DNA of 64,000 nt. Origin: Oceanirhabdus sp942490885 (GTDB lineage: Bacteria; Bacillota; Clostridia; Clostridiales; Clostridiaceae). Within the stretch, counting starts at the first letter, position 1; each line of letters begins with the position of its first letter. Shown in pieces: positions 25,610 through 35,247 of the stretch. The stretch is from NCBI GenBank assembly GCA_942490885.1, contig CALNYT010000002.1, forward strand, positions 4,154,001 to 4,218,000. The letters run 5' to 3'. Under the pieces are notes generated by a model. It worked only from the letters and a program-made list of their open reading frames with translations. It searched no databases and had not been told where the DNA came from. Made by a program: the position numbers and the translations under genes.

Positions 25610-27787
25610 TTATACCTCTTTCATTGTAAGTCCAATTCTTTTCCTCTTATGATCTATCTCTGTTATTTTAACAGTAACCACATCTCCAACCTTCACAATA
25701 TCTGATGGGTGTTTAACAAACTTGTCTGCCAACTGACTAATATGTACAAGTCCATCAACGTGTACACCAATATCAATAAAAGCTCCAAAATCAGCCACAT
25801 TCCTTACCGTTCCTTGAAGCGTCATCCCTTGTTCAAGATGCTCCATTTCCACTATTCCTGTTTTAAATATAGGTTTAGGTAGTTCTTCTCTTGGATCTCT
25901 TCCCGGTTTCTTCAATTCATTAATTATATCCTTTAAAGTTAATTCTCCTAATCCACATTCTTCAGCTAATTTATTAATACCATATTCTTTAACTTTTTCT
26001 TCAATATTACCTAAATTTCCACTCTTAAGATCTTCAACACTATATTGTAGTTTCTCAAGCATAACTTTAGCACCTGCATAAGATTCCGGATGCACCGCTG
26101 TGTTATCAAGAGGATCTTTACTTTCTCTAACCCTTAAGAATCCAGCACATTGTTCAAACGCTTTATCGCCTAATCTTTTAACTTTTTTCAGTTCCTTTCT
26201 TGATGTGAACTTACCATTCTCTTCTCTATATTTAACTATATTTTCAGCTATAGTAGAATTAACTCCTGATATATATGCTAAAAGGGAAGGTGTAGCTATA
26301 TTTAAATCAACGCCTACACTATTAACACTGTCTTCAACAACTCCTGTTAAAGATTCTTCTAATTTCTTTTGAGTCACATCGTGTTGATATTGTCCTACGC
26401 CTAAAGATTTAGGATCTATTTTAACTAGTTCAACCATTGGATCCATCAATCTTCTAGCAATAGAAATTGCTCCTCTTATGGATACATCAATATCAGGGTA
26501 TTCTTTTGTAGCTAATTTTGAAGCAGAGTATACAGATGCTCCAGCCTCAGAAACAATAACATAATATAAATCTCTTAAATTATTTTCGCTTATCATCTGT
26601 GATATAAGTTCCTCAGATTCTCTACAAGCGGTTCCATTTCCTAAAGATATAATATCTACATTATGGTCTTTGCATAGCTTACAAAGCTTACTCTTGGCTT
26701 TCTCTTTATCATTATTAGGCATTGTTGCATATAAAGTATCAATAGCAACAACTTTCCCTGTTTCATCTAGTATAGCAATCTTACACCCTGTTCTAAAGCC
26801 AGGGTCATATCCCAGTACTCTTTTTCCCTTTATTGGTGGTTGCATAAGTAATGGCTTTAAATTATTTTTAAATACATCTATAGCTGAGTTCTCAGCTTTT
26901 TCCGTAAGTTCAGCTCGTATTTCACGTTCCACAGAAGGGTAGATTAATCTTTTTAGAGAATCCTTAATAGAATTATCAATGTACACATCCGTTTGTATAT
27001 TCCCTTTTAATAACTTATTTTGCAAATAGGTTATTATCTTCTCTGTTTCTGAAACAATTTTAACTGAAAGGATTTTATCTTTTTCCCCTCTATTTATTGC
27101 TAAAACTCGATGCGATGGTATATTCTTAACTTTCTCTGTATATGAGTAATACATCTCATAAATACCTTTCTCATCTTCCCCTTTAGCAACCTTTGTAGTT
27201 TCTATTAACCCCTCACTTCTCAGAATATCCCTTATCCATTTTCTATAAAGAGCTTCATCTGAAATAATTTCACTAATTATATCCTCTGCTCCCTTTAGTG
27301 CTTCTTCTGAAGAATCTACTTGTAACTTTGGATCACTCTGCTCATTAATATTTATGAAACCTTCTGCAAAAGTTTTTATATCCCCACTAAATTCACCACT
27401 TAAAATAGCTTCTGCTAGTGGCTTTAATCCTTTCTCTACAGCAGCAATAGCTCTTGTTCTCTTTTTTTGTTTAAATGGTCTATATACATCTTCTACCTCC
27501 GTCAACGTTTTGCACATAATTACACTTTTTCTTATTTCTTCCGTCAACTTTTCTTGTTCATCTATACTTTTTATTACTGCCTCTTTTCGTTCTTCTAGGT
27601 TCTTAAGATACTGTAGACGTTCATAAAAATCCCTTAATACTTCATCACTCATACCACCAGTTCGTTCTTTTCTATAACGTGCTATAAATGGTACAGTATT
27701 CCCTTCATCTAACATTTCAATTATATTAGTAATAATCTTGCTATCTAATCCAAATTCACTCTTTAGAATATTTATAATCTTCTCCAT
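25610..27787 (-). CDS. tex: Tex-family S1 RNA-binding protein
   Basis: The 725-residue protein follows the Tex layout: N-terminal helical region with TVPFIARYRKERTGGMSDEVLRDF-like start, YqgF/RuvC-like core (GYDPGFRTGCKIAILDE, near 325), helix-hairpin-helix (KVKRLGDKAFEQCAGFLR), and a C-terminal S1 domain (GMTLQGTVRNVADFGAFIDI). Tex is a nucleic-acid-binding factor linked to transcription. It is 16 bp downstream of prfB, so likely the last gene of secA-prfB-tex or a prfB-tex unit. Confidence 0.93.
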   Translation of the reverse strand: MEKIINILKSEFGLDSKIITNIIEMLDEGNTVPFIARYRKERTGGMSDEVLRDFYERLQYLKNLEERKEAVIKSIDEQEKLTEEIRKSVIMCKTLTEVEDVYRPFKQKKRTRAIAAVEKGLKPLAEAILSGEFSGDIKTFAEGFININEQSDPKLQVDSSEEALKGAEDIISEIISDEALYRKWIRDILRSEGLIETTKVAKGEDEKGIYEMYYSYTEKVKNIPSHRVLAINRGEKDKILSVKIVSETEKIITYLQNKLLKGNIQTDVYIDNSIKDSLKRLIYPSVEREIRAELTEKAENSAIDVFKNNLKPLLMQPPIKGKRVLGYDPGFRTGCKIAILDETGKVVAIDTLYATMPNNDKEKAKSKLCKLCKDHNVDIISLGNGTACRESEELISQMISENNLRDLYYVIVSEAGASVYSASKLATKEYPDIDVSIRGAISIARRLMDPMVELVKIDPKSLGVGQYQHDVTQKKLEESLTGVVEDSVNSVGVDLNIATPSLLAYISGVNSTIAENIVKYREENGKFTSRKELKKVKRLGDKAFEQCAGFLRVRESKDPLDNTAVHPESYAGAKVMLEKLQYSVEDLKSGNLGNIEEKVKEYGINKLAEECGLGELTLKDIINELKKPGRDPREELPKPIFKTGIVEMEHLEQGMTLQGTVRNVADFGAFIDIGVHVDGLVHISQLADKFVKHPSDIVKVGDVVTVKITEIDHKRKRIGLTMKEV

Positions 27788-27802
27788 TAGAACTTACTCC
27801 TC

Positions 27803-28910
27803 CTATTTCTTCTGCCCTCTCAATAATCCAATAATAAAATCGTCTAAATCTCCGTCCATAACTCCATTAATATTCGCAGTTTCAACTCCTGTTCTATGAT
27901 CCTTAACAAGATTATATGGATGGAATACATATGATCTAATCTGGCTTCCCCATCCAATATCTTTTAAGTCTCCTGTTAAATCTTCAATTTTTTCTTTATG
28001 CGCTCTCTCTTTTAATTCAACAAGCTTTGCTTTAAGCATCTTCATAGCCATATCTTTATTTGTATGTTGACTTCTCTCATTCTGGCATTGAACAACTATT
28101 CCAGTTGGAATATGCGTTATTCTAATTGCCGAATCTGTTGTATTAACATGCTGCCCCCCAGCACCACCTGATCTATAGGTATCTATCCTTAAATCATCAC
28201 TATTTATTTCAATATCTTGATCTTTTGTAAGTTCAGGTAGAACCTCACATGAAGCAAATGAAGTTTGTCTTTTTCCATTTGAATTATACGGAGATATTCT
28301 AACCAATCTATGAACACCCTTTTCTGCCTTTAAGTATCCATAAGCATATGAACCTGTAACCTTAATAGTTACTGCCTTTATTCCCGCTTCTGTATCTGGT
28401 ACATAATCTAATACTTCAATTTTATAATCATGAGATTCACACCATCTACTATACATTCTGTAAAGCATTTCAGTCCAATCTTGAGCATCATTTCCTCCAG
28501 CCCCTGTATGCAAAGAAAAGATGGCATTATTCTTATCATATTCACCATTTAGTAATATTTCAACCTTAAATGATTCAATAATTCCCTCTAATCTTTTAAA
28601 CTCACTTTTAATCTCAGTCATTGAAGATTCATCATCTTCCTCTATGCTCATTTCTATAAGCATAATTAACTCTTCATGAGCTAATTGTAAGCTTCTAAAT
28701 TTATCTATCCTATCTTTTAATCCTTTTGCTTCCATAGTAATCTCACTAGCTGCTTGAGCATCATTCCAGAAATCTGATTCCTGCATCGCCCCTTCTAGCT
28801 CTTTAACCCTTAATTCTAGTTTAGCAATGTCAAAGTGAAACCCTCACTTCGTCTATAGATTTACTCATGGCAATTGTTTCATTTAGCATTTCTTCAAGTT
28901 TTATTACCAC
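27803..28910 (-). CDS. prfB: Peptide chain release factor 2, programmed +1 frameshift
   Basis: RF2 ends translation at UGA and UAA. The open frame from 28786 gives only the later part. The true start is the GTG at 28910, which follows GAGGAG by 8 bases; 26 codons are read up to an in-frame UGA at 28832-28830. There the sequence GTGAGGGTTTCACTTTGAC has an internal Shine-Dalgarno, a CTT slip codon and TGA-C, as in other prfB genes. A +1 shift gives about 368 residues, the normal length. Motifs SPF-equivalent and YRSGGAGGQHVNTTDSA (the GGQ loop) are present. RF2 level autoregulates the shift. Confidence 0.95.
28830..28848 (-). promoter_or_regulatory. prfB frameshift site
   Basis: On the minus strand GTGAGGGTTTCACTTTGA carries the slip codon CTT directly before the in-frame TGA, with a purine-rich anti-SD match 4-9 bases upstream. 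The zero frame stops here; the +1 frame continues into the long prfB frame. Confidence 0.93.
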
Positions 28911-28944
28911 ATTATTCACTCCTCAATATTTTTTAGAAATATAG

Positions 28945-28973
28945 ATATAACCAATCCATAGGATTGGTTATAT
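28945..28973 (-). terminator. Hairpin between secA and prfB
   Basis: A perfect 13-bp stem (ATATAACCAATCC / GGATTGGTTATAT, loop ATA) lies just after secA. The tail is only moderately T-rich, so it may attenuate or stabilise rather than stop transcription fully. Confidence 0.6.
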
Positions 28974-28985
28974 GTTAACTTTTAT

Positions 28986-31487
28986 TTAAGCTCTTCCACA
29001 ACAGTTTTTATACTTTCTTCCTGATCCACATGAACAATCATCATTTCTTCCAGGTGTTTTATCCTTCTTAACAGGTTGTTTCTTAACAGTATCATCTTTA
29101 GCTGCATTAGTTCCTGTCTCTTTTGCTACTCTTTCTCTTTCAATAGCAGCATTTATTGAGATATGATATAAATATTTGATAGTATCAACTTTGATATTCC
29201 ATATCATCTCTTCAAACATATCACTACCTTCAAACTGATATGCTTGAACTGGATCTTGCTGTCTGTAGGCTCTTAATCCAATTCCTTGTCTTAAATGATC
29301 CATATCATCAATATGAGCCATCCACTTAGTATCTACCACCTTAAGAAGAATTACTCTTTCTGCTTCTCTCACTTCATCCTTCAACAACTCTTCAAGTTCT
29401 CTATATTTTTCCTTTGCAATAGCAATAAGTTTTTCCTTCAACTCTTCCTTAGAAAGCTTAATTGCATCTTCTAATTTAATTTCATTCCTAGGCAAATAAA
29501 TTTCTTCTAAAAATGCTAACAACTTGTGAGTATCATCATTTTGAGTTTCTTCTAATCCCGACATATGTTTATCTACAGATTCTGATACAACTTCTTCAAT
29601 CATGTCTTGAATCTGTCCTTGTAAATCCTCGCCATCTAAAACTTTTCCTCTTTGAGAGTAAATAATTTCTCTCTGCTTATTCATAACATCATCATATTGA
29701 AGAACATTTTTTCTCACATCGAAGTTATTTCCTTCAACCTTCTTCTGTGCCCCTTCAATAGCTTTTGTAACCATACCAGCTTCAATAGGCTCATCTTCTG
29801 GTAATCCAAGTTTATCTACCATACCTTTAAATCTATCTGAAGTAAATATTCTCATAAGATCATCTTCCAGTGATATATAGAACCTTGAATAACCTTCATC
29901 ACCTTGACGTCCTGAACGCCCTCTCAATTGGTTATCTATACGTCTTGATTCGTGTCTTGCAGTACCAATTACCTTAAGACCACCAACTTCTTTAACACCT
30001 TCTCCAAGTTTAATATCAGTACCACGTCCTGCCATATTTGTAGCAATAGTAACAGCACCCATTTCTCCAGCAAGTGCTACAATTTCCGCTTCCTGTTCAT
30101 GATATTTAGCATTAAGCACCTGATGTTTAATACCTTTTCTCTTTAACATCTCTGAAATAAGTTCTGAAATTTCTATACTTACAGTACCAACAAGAACTGG
30201 TTGCCCCTTTTGATGGCTTTCTATAATATCTTTAACTATAGCATTATATTTTCCTCGTTCACTTTTATAAACAAAGTCATTTGCATCTATTCTTGCAATT
30301 GGTTTATTGGTTGGAATTACTATTACATCCAAACCATAAATTTCTCTAAATTCAGTTTCCTCTGTTAGAGCTGTACCCGTCATCCCTGATAACTTATTAT
30401 ACATCCTAAAGTAATTCTGGAATGTTATAGTCGCTAGAGTTTTAGATTCTTTTTCTACCTTAACTCTCTCTTTAGCTTCTATAGCTTGATGAAGACCATC
30501 ACTGTATCTTCTACCTTCCATAAGTCTACCTGTAAATTCATCAACTATTAAAATTTCTCCATCTTTAACAACATAATCTTTTTCTCTTTTCATTAAGAAA
30601 TGTGCTTTTAATCCTTGAACTACGTGATGCTGATAATGCATATTCTCAGGATCCGCATAGTTTTCAAGTTTAAAGAAAGATTCTGCCTTCTCTACCCCTG
30701 AATCAGTAAGGATAACTGAGTGCCCCTTCTCATCCACCTCGTAATCTTGATTTGTAAGACCCATAACAAAGAAATTTGCAATTTTATATAATTCTGTAGA
30801 CTTTTCACCTTCTCCAGATATAATAAGAGGAGTTCTAGCCTCATCTATTAAAATGGAGTCTACCTCATCCACAATACAGTAGTTCAATTTTCTTTGAACA
30901 CGTTCTTCTTTATATATAACCATATTATCTCTTAAATAATCGAATCCAAATTCATTGTTTGTTCCATAAGTAACATCACAATTATAAGCTTCTCTTCTCT
31001 CTGTTTTATCTAAGGAATGCATTATACATCCAACTGTTAACCCTAAGAACTCGTGTATCTTACCCATTTCCTCAGACTGCACTTTAGCTAGATACTCATT
31101 AACTGTAATTACATGAACACCATCTTTGGATAATCCATTTAAATAAGTTGGAAGAGTTGCAGTAAGAGTTTTTCCTTCACCTGTTTTCATTTCCGCGATT
31201 CTTCCTTGGTGAAGAATAATTCCTCCAATTAATTGCACTCTAAAATGTTTTTGTCCAATAGTTCTAAAAGCCGCTTCTCTAACTACAGCAAAAGCCTCTG
31301 GAAGTATATCATCTAAAGTCTCTCCTTTTGAAAGTCTCTCTCTAAATTCAACTGTTTTCCCCTTAAGTTCATCCTCTGAGAGTTTCTGCATTTCCTCGTC
31401 TAGACTTTCTATTTTTTCTACCAAAGGCATTATTTGCTTTATCTGTCTTTGGCTATACGTACCGAACATTTTCTCTAAAAGTTTCAT
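28986..31487 (-). CDS. secA: Preprotein translocase ATPase SecA
   Basis: The 833-residue motor protein drives Sec-dependent export. Walker A region AEMKTGEGKTLTATLPTYLN (about 100), DEVDSILIDEARTPLIISG (Walker B, about 208), TNMAGRGTDIKLGEGV (about 485) and RGRSGRQGDEG are all present. It ends in the SEC-C zinc motif CSCGSGRKYKNCCG. The length is normal. It is the last clearly chromosomal gene before the prophage-like element. Confidence 0.97.
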   Translation of the reverse strand: MKLLEKMFGTYSQRQIKQIMPLVEKIESLDEEMQKLSEDELKGKTVEFRERLSKGETLDDILPEAFAVVREAAFRTIGQKHFRVQLIGGIILHQGRIAEMKTGEGKTLTATLPTYLNGLSKDGVHVITVNEYLAKVQSEEMGKIHEFLGLTVGCIMHSLDKTERREAYNCDVTYGTNNEFGFDYLRDNMVIYKEERVQRKLNYCIVDEVDSILIDEARTPLIISGEGEKSTELYKIANFFVMGLTNQDYEVDEKGHSVILTDSGVEKAESFFKLENYADPENMHYQHHVVQGLKAHFLMKREKDYVVKDGEILIVDEFTGRLMEGRRYSDGLHQAIEAKERVKVEKESKTLATITFQNYFRMYNKLSGMTGTALTEETEFREIYGLDVIVIPTNKPIARIDANDFVYKSERGKYNAIVKDIIESHQKGQPVLVGTVSIEISELISEMLKRKGIKHQVLNAKYHEQEAEIVALAGEMGAVTIATNMAGRGTDIKLGEGVKEVGGLKVIGTARHESRRIDNQLRGRSGRQGDEGYSRFYISLEDDLMRIFTSDRFKGMVDKLGLPEDEPIEAGMVTKAIEGAQKKVEGNNFDVRKNVLQYDDVMNKQREIIYSQRGKVLDGEDLQGQIQDMIEEVVSESVDKHMSGLEETQNDDTHKLLAFLEEIYLPRNEIKLEDAIKLSKEELKEKLIAIAKEKYRELEELLKDEVREAERVILLKVVDTKWMAHIDDMDHLRQGIGLRAYRQQDPVQAYQFEGSDMFEEMIWNIKVDTIKYLYHISINAAIERERVAKETGTNAAKDDTVKKQPVKKDKTPGRNDDCSCGSGRKYKNCCGRA

Positions 31488-31719
31488 AATTTATTCATCC
31501 TCACCTATATATATTTAATAGAATATCCCTATAATACTTATACTTATAAAATTATAACATTTATTTGATTACCCTTCAACTTTTTAAAAAATCCTTTTAA
31601 TATATGTAACATATGCTGAATTCACACCTTATATGTATTAAACCTATATATAGTCGTTGTTATACCACATTTTATAAATATTTGCAATATATAAAAAACA
31701 CATCATTTACTATATATTA

Positions 31720-31785
31720 TTTGACGAATTTTTGACGGCAAAAGATATTTAAACAAAATAAAAGCACCTAGTACAGTTTGACGGC
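31720..31785. repeat. Three TTTGACG(GC) direct repeats
   Basis: TTTGACG starts at 31720, 31731 and 31777; the last two extend to TTTGACGGC. Spacing is 11 and 46 bases. They could be protein-binding sites at the element's end, such as arm-type recombinase sites, but this is inference. Confidence 0.4.
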
Positions 31786-31799
31786 TCACTAAGTGCTTC
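31761..31799 (-). terminator. Leftward hairpin terminator at element edge
   Basis: The stem AAGCACCTAGT / ACTAAGTGCTT with one mismatch has a T-rich run on the leftward side. The same stem arms and the same mismatch occur in the terminator at 60143-60175. It would shield secA from leftward readthrough. Confidence 0.6.
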
Positions 31800-31809
31800 A
31801 CAAAAGTTA

Positions 31810-31850
31810 TTGGTTGTAAATAACCCTGTATTTATTATACCTTAATACAG
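31810..31850 (+). promoter_or_regulatory. Rep promoter with palindromic operator
   Basis: TTGGTT, 17 bases, TATTAT form a plausible promoter at 31810-31838. A perfect 7-bp inverted repeat CTGTATT / AATACAG (31826-31850) straddles the -10 box and could be an operator. Confidence 0.55.
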
Positions 31851-31892
31851 AGCAATTTATCAACCTTCTAAATAAAACTAAGGAGGTTTTTT

Positions 31893-32768
31893 ATGTATAA
31901 TTTTACCTTTACACAAAAAGAAAAGAATCTATTTAATGCATACAAAAGAGAAAAATCTAAAATCAAAGACATGAGTATTTATGAACACTTATTATATATG
32001 CTTAATAATGCAGTTACTAAAGAGATTATTACTGGTACTGCTCTTAAAGGAAAAGGCTATAAAGAGATTCTTAAATTCCTTAACTTCAAACAAACTAACA
32101 AGATCACAGAGAACGAATTAAGAAGCTCTTTAAGTAGATTAGAGAGTTACAATCTAATTAAAATCAAAAAAAATGAAACAAATGAATATGAGTTTGCAAG
32201 GTATTTTGATTGTGGAGAAAATATGGATAATTCAATTGAACACCCTATTGAACACCCAAATTCACACCCCTTACAATCTAGTGAATGTATTGATATAAGC
32301 GAGATTGAGGATAGTGAAAGTTGCACAAACTTACAAACTACAGAAAAAAAGATTAAAGATATAGATAATAAAAGCACAACCGAGGTTTGTGCAACCAATT
32401 CAAATTTACTCTCTAGGGATAATATAAAATTCATTGGTGACCACTTACCTAAAGTTGAATCTTGGTCTGAAATCTCAAGTGATCTAGAAGAAGCCTTTAG
32501 AGTTGCTAAAGTGAGAAGTAAGAAAATCAAATCTGAGGTAATAGATAAGCTTGAAAGAAACCTCACCAACATTACAAAGAAATTTGCATTTAATTACATA
32601 CTCAAAACTGTAATTCAAGTTAAAGGGCATTATGAAGCTTTGAGAGAGAAATATAAGGCTATTATGTTTAACAATACCAGCAAGAAAAAATCTAGTTTTA
32701 ATAACTTTGAACAGAGAAATTATGATTTTAAAGAGCTAGAAAAACAATTATTAGGATGGAGTAATTAG
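31893..32768 (+). CDS. Putative replication initiator, winged-helix protein
   Basis: The 291-residue protein has an N-terminal region (about 1-105) that reads as a winged helix: GYKEILKFLNFKQTNKITENE then LRSSLSRLESYNLIKIKKN. The middle (about 110-185) is polar with low-complexity EHPIEHPNSHP. The C-terminal helical part (about 190-265) is lysine-rich. This layout resembles initiators of Firmicute plasmids and phage replication proteins of the DnaD/Rep type, but I cannot name a family. It opens a rightward four- or five-gene block with an AAGGAGG site. Its role is inferred from layout and from the ParA and FtsK genes nearby. Confidence 0.5.
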   Translation: MYNFTFTQKEKNLFNAYKREKSKIKDMSIYEHLLYMLNNAVTKEIITGTALKGKGYKEILKFLNFKQTNKITENELRSSLSRLESYNLIKIKKNETNEYEFARYFDCGENMDNSIEHPIEHPNSHPLQSSECIDISEIEDSESCTNLQTTEKKIKDIDNKSTTEVCATNSNLLSRDNIKFIGDHLPKVESWSEISSDLEEAFRVAKVRSKKIKSEVIDKLERNLTNITKKFAFNYILKTVIQVKGHYEALREKYKAIMFNNTSKKKSSFNNFEQRNYDFKELEKQLLGWSN

Positions 32769-32781
32769 GGAGGTAGTTAGA

Positions 32782-33084
32782 ATGAATGTAAAAGTTTTTT
32801 GTCATAGTAGTAATTTAAAGAATTATGTTACTAAAGAAGTTGATTTAAATAAGCTTAATTCAATTATTCCACATGCAGATAAAATAGATGGTTTATATGT
32901 AAGTAGTTTAAGAAAATTAGGTGAATTGCAAATTAAGGTTTATGATGAAGTTTCTTATTTATGTCTTGTTATTATGTTAAATAATGAAATGATTTATGGT
33001 AAAGGATATTATTTCAAAAGTGATGATGAGATTGAATTAGTAGGTGATAAAATCTATGAAGTAATTCAAGGTCTTAGTTCATAA
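32782..33084 (+). CDS. Small hypothetical protein of the rep block
   Basis: The 100-residue soluble protein has ordinary composition, 13 bp after the rep-like gene with a GGGAGG site. It ends LVGDKIYEVIQGLSS. No motif is recognised. Close spacing suggests co-transcription and a role linked to replication or copy control. Confidence 0.6.
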   Translation: MNVKVFCHSSNLKNYVTKEVDLNKLNSIIPHADKIDGLYVSSLRKLGELQIKVYDEVSYLCLVIMLNNEMIYGKGYYFKSDDEIELVGDKIYEVIQGLSS

Positions 33085-33204
33085 AATAAAGCTATTAGAT
33101 ATTAGTACTTATTTTAAGTTGACACATATGACATTTAACTACCCTTGAGGTAGTGTACATATGAATATATTTCATATGAATTTCAAACAAACGGAGGAAT
33201 TAAA
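33085..33204 (+). promoter_or_regulatory. Regulatory spacer with CATATGA repeats
   Basis: The spacer holds TTGACA, a small hairpin ACTACCCTTGAGGTAGT, and three CATATGA copies in about 50 bases. It probably contains a promoter for the next gene, but a -10 box is not clear. Confidence 0.4.
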
Positions 33205-33786
33205 ATGTTAAATGTATCAACAAAAGCTAAGAAAGGTAAGTCACGCAAGAAAAGTTCAATCATTAAAAACTATTTAGGAATGTTCATACTTGCAGCAATC
33301 TATTATTTTTCAGTGTATGGTTTTAATTTCAATCTCAAGGAAGTTAGAATGAACGACTTCATGCTTTTCTCATTTGTAACGTTAGGCTTTATAATCTCTA
33401 TAGGTTTAACTATCTTTAAAATTGTTTGCAATGCTATAAAAAAATTCATAGACACCAAAGTAAGCTTACTAGGAGGTAGTTGTATAGATTCGTCACTTAC
33501 AAGCTTAAAATTCAAAGATATGATGAAGAAAGGTGAAATGACTAGAGAGCAAACTCTATCTTTTAAGAATCAACTAAAGGAGTTGTTAACAGCATCACAA
33601 AAAAAGAAATACTCAAAATATGAGTTTCAAAATGATGCTCACGAGATTTATTTTTTAATTAAAAATAAGAGATTGAAGTCAAGCGATCACATGAGATTAC
33701 TTAAGCAACTTGAACAATTCCAAAAAGAGAGAAAGCAGCTTGAAGGAAATAAAATTATTTATCTTAACCCACAAACTGCAAAGTAA
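33205..33786 (+). CDS. Two-helix membrane protein, hypothetical
   Basis: The 193-residue protein has a basic N-terminus (KAKKGKSRKKSS), two membrane helices (about 25-45 and 50-75) and a long charged cytoplasmic C-terminal part rich in Lys and Gln. It stands upstream of the FtsK-type ATPase, so it may anchor that machine in the membrane. That is inference from order only. The start follows ACGGAGGA. Confidence 0.6.
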   Translation: MLNVSTKAKKGKSRKKSSIIKNYLGMFILAAIYYFSVYGFNFNLKEVRMNDFMLFSFVTLGFIISIGLTIFKIVCNAIKKFIDTKVSLLGGSCIDSSLTSLKFKDMMKKGEMTREQTLSFKNQLKELLTASQKKKYSKYEFQNDAHEIYFLIKNKRLKSSDHMRLLKQLEQFQKERKQLEGNKIIYLNPQTAK

Positions 33787-33857
33787 TCACAATAATTGAT
33801 TATTAGAAATATAGCTACCATACTATATTAAATCAATTATTTCTGAGGGGAATAACA

Positions 33858-33995
33858 ATGACGACCATATCATTTTTAGTTATTCTCTCTCAGAATCTCT
33901 TACATATATTATTAACAATTTTAAAGGAGAATATTCATGTTAATAGAAATTGGTTTAGGAATTGGAGCATATGCATTGTACAAATACTTAGATAA
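33858..33995 (+). CDS. Possible 45-residue membrane peptide
   Basis: A short frame with GAGGGG 7 bases ahead of ATG reads MTTISFLVILSQNLLHILL, one hydrophobic helix, then a basic tail. It overlaps the start of the ATPase gene in another frame. The good ribosome site and hydrophobic start make it a candidate small gene or a leader for translational coupling; it may also be chance. Confidence 0.35.
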   Translation: MTTISFLVILSQNLLHILLTILKENIHVNRNWFRNWSICIVQILR

Positions 33996-35238
33996 GAATT
34001 CATATTTATTTGAACAACAAAAGGAATGGAATCAATTAATTACAGACAATAAACTAGAAGATTATAAGCTTCTCTCATCAACTAAAGAAGATTATGGGTA
34101 TAAATACATTATAAATATTAAGGGTTTATCCATAAGCAAATTAGAGAAGATAAAGGATAAGTTAGAAAGTCATTTTAATGCTACAGTTTATATTGAACAA
34201 TCGGATAAAAATAAAAGTGTAGCAATAGTCTCAGTGATAACTAAAAAGTTTGATGATAATGTACGATTTAAACCTATCAAATGCAAACCCTACGAACTCT
34301 ATTTGGGTAAAACATACCAGTATAAGGATATAATTGTCTCAATGAAAGACAGTCCTCATTTATTGTATACAGGCATAAACAATAGCGGGAAGACTTATTG
34401 TGTTCTTACTGCTCTTACTAATTTAGTTTACTGGCATACTAAGAGAGATATTGAGTTATATTTAGCTCAAGTAAGTGCTAAGAAAGACCTCAGAAAGTTT
34501 AAGGATACTGAAATGACACGAGGGTATGGAGAAACTATGGAAGATTCTTATAAAATATTCTCTCATTTATACAATATGATGGTGAAAAGAAATGAAATTT
34601 TCAGTAATGTAAAAGGTGAATATATTGATACTATTTATGATTACAATAAGCTGTTTCCTAAAAAGAAAATGAGAATTTGTTATCTTGCAATGGATGAGTT
34701 TACATCTTATATGAATGATAACTTAGATTCCAAAAAAGATGCTAAGTTAAAAAAGAAGTGTCTTGATCTATTGCTTAAAATTATTCAACAAGGAAGAAGT
34801 GTTGGAATCTATGTACTAACATCTTTACAGAGAAGTGATAGAGAATCATTAAAACCTCGCCAAAAGGCTCAATTCAACGTAACTGTATCATTTAAGCAGC
34901 CTAATCTAGCAAGTTCTCTTACCACATGCGATAGTGATAAAGCTTACTATTTAAAGCGTAGAGAAGCCATAGTTCAAGCTGATAGTGAATATTTAATTAA
35001 AACCTTATACCTGGATAATCAAATGATTGCTGACTTTATTAAAGAAAAATTAGATATGACTCATAGTAACTATATTAAATCCAAAAGAGACCAGGTGCAA
35101 ACCAAAGAATACATTCCTCCAAAAGTTAGCAGAAGAATCGAAGGTAAAAATGCTAAGACCAAAAGATTAAAAAATCACAGGATTGAAGAGAAGGAAATTA
35201 ATAAAATTACTAACACCAATAACGAATTAATATTTTAG
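33937..35238 (+). CDS. FtsK/SpoIIIE-type DNA-translocase ATPase
   Basis: The 433-residue P-loop ATPase has the Walker A GINNSGKTYC near residue 148 and the Walker B ICYLAMDEFTSYM near 247. LKIIQQGRSVGIYVLTSLQR follows, as in FtsK/TraB-like coupling ATPases of plasmids and conjugative elements. An N-terminal hydrophobic segment is short (LIEIGLGIGAYALY). It is followed at 9 bp by a replication-relaxation protein, a pair common on Gram-positive mobile elements. It likely pumps or partitions DNA of the element. Confidence 0.8.
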   Translation: MLIEIGLGIGAYALYKYLDKNSYLFEQQKEWNQLITDNKLEDYKLLSSTKEDYGYKYIINIKGLSISKLEKIKDKLESHFNATVYIEQSDKNKSVAIVSVITKKFDDNVRFKPIKCKPYELYLGKTYQYKDIIVSMKDSPHLLYTGINNSGKTYCVLTALTNLVYWHTKRDIELYLAQVSAKKDLRKFKDTEMTRGYGETMEDSYKIFSHLYNMMVKRNEIFSNVKGEYIDTIYDYNKLFPKKKMRICYLAMDEFTSYMNDNLDSKKDAKLKKKCLDLLLKIIQQGRSVGIYVLTSLQRSDRESLKPRQKAQFNVTVSFKQPNLASSLTTCDSDKAYYLKRREAIVQADSEYLIKTLYLDNQMIADFIKEKLDMTHSNYIKSKRDQVQTKEYIPPKVSRRIEGKNAKTKRLKNHRIEEKEINKITNTNNELIF

Positions 35239-35247
35239 GAGCTTGCT

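Larger units (their letters stand above)
31488..31892. other. Junction between secA and prophage-like element
   Basis: This 405-bp AT-rich gap must hold the secA promoter and the left end of the element. It contains three TTTGACG repeats (31720, 31731, 31777), a leftward hairpin (31761-31799) and the rep promoter. No duplicated attachment core can be identified without the other end. Confidence 0.5.

Noticed and set aside
31488..31892. Possible intact integrase in the secA-rep gap
   Set aside because: All frames are interrupted; a leftward reading through the TTTGACG repeats ends within about 30 codons and shows no recombinase motif.
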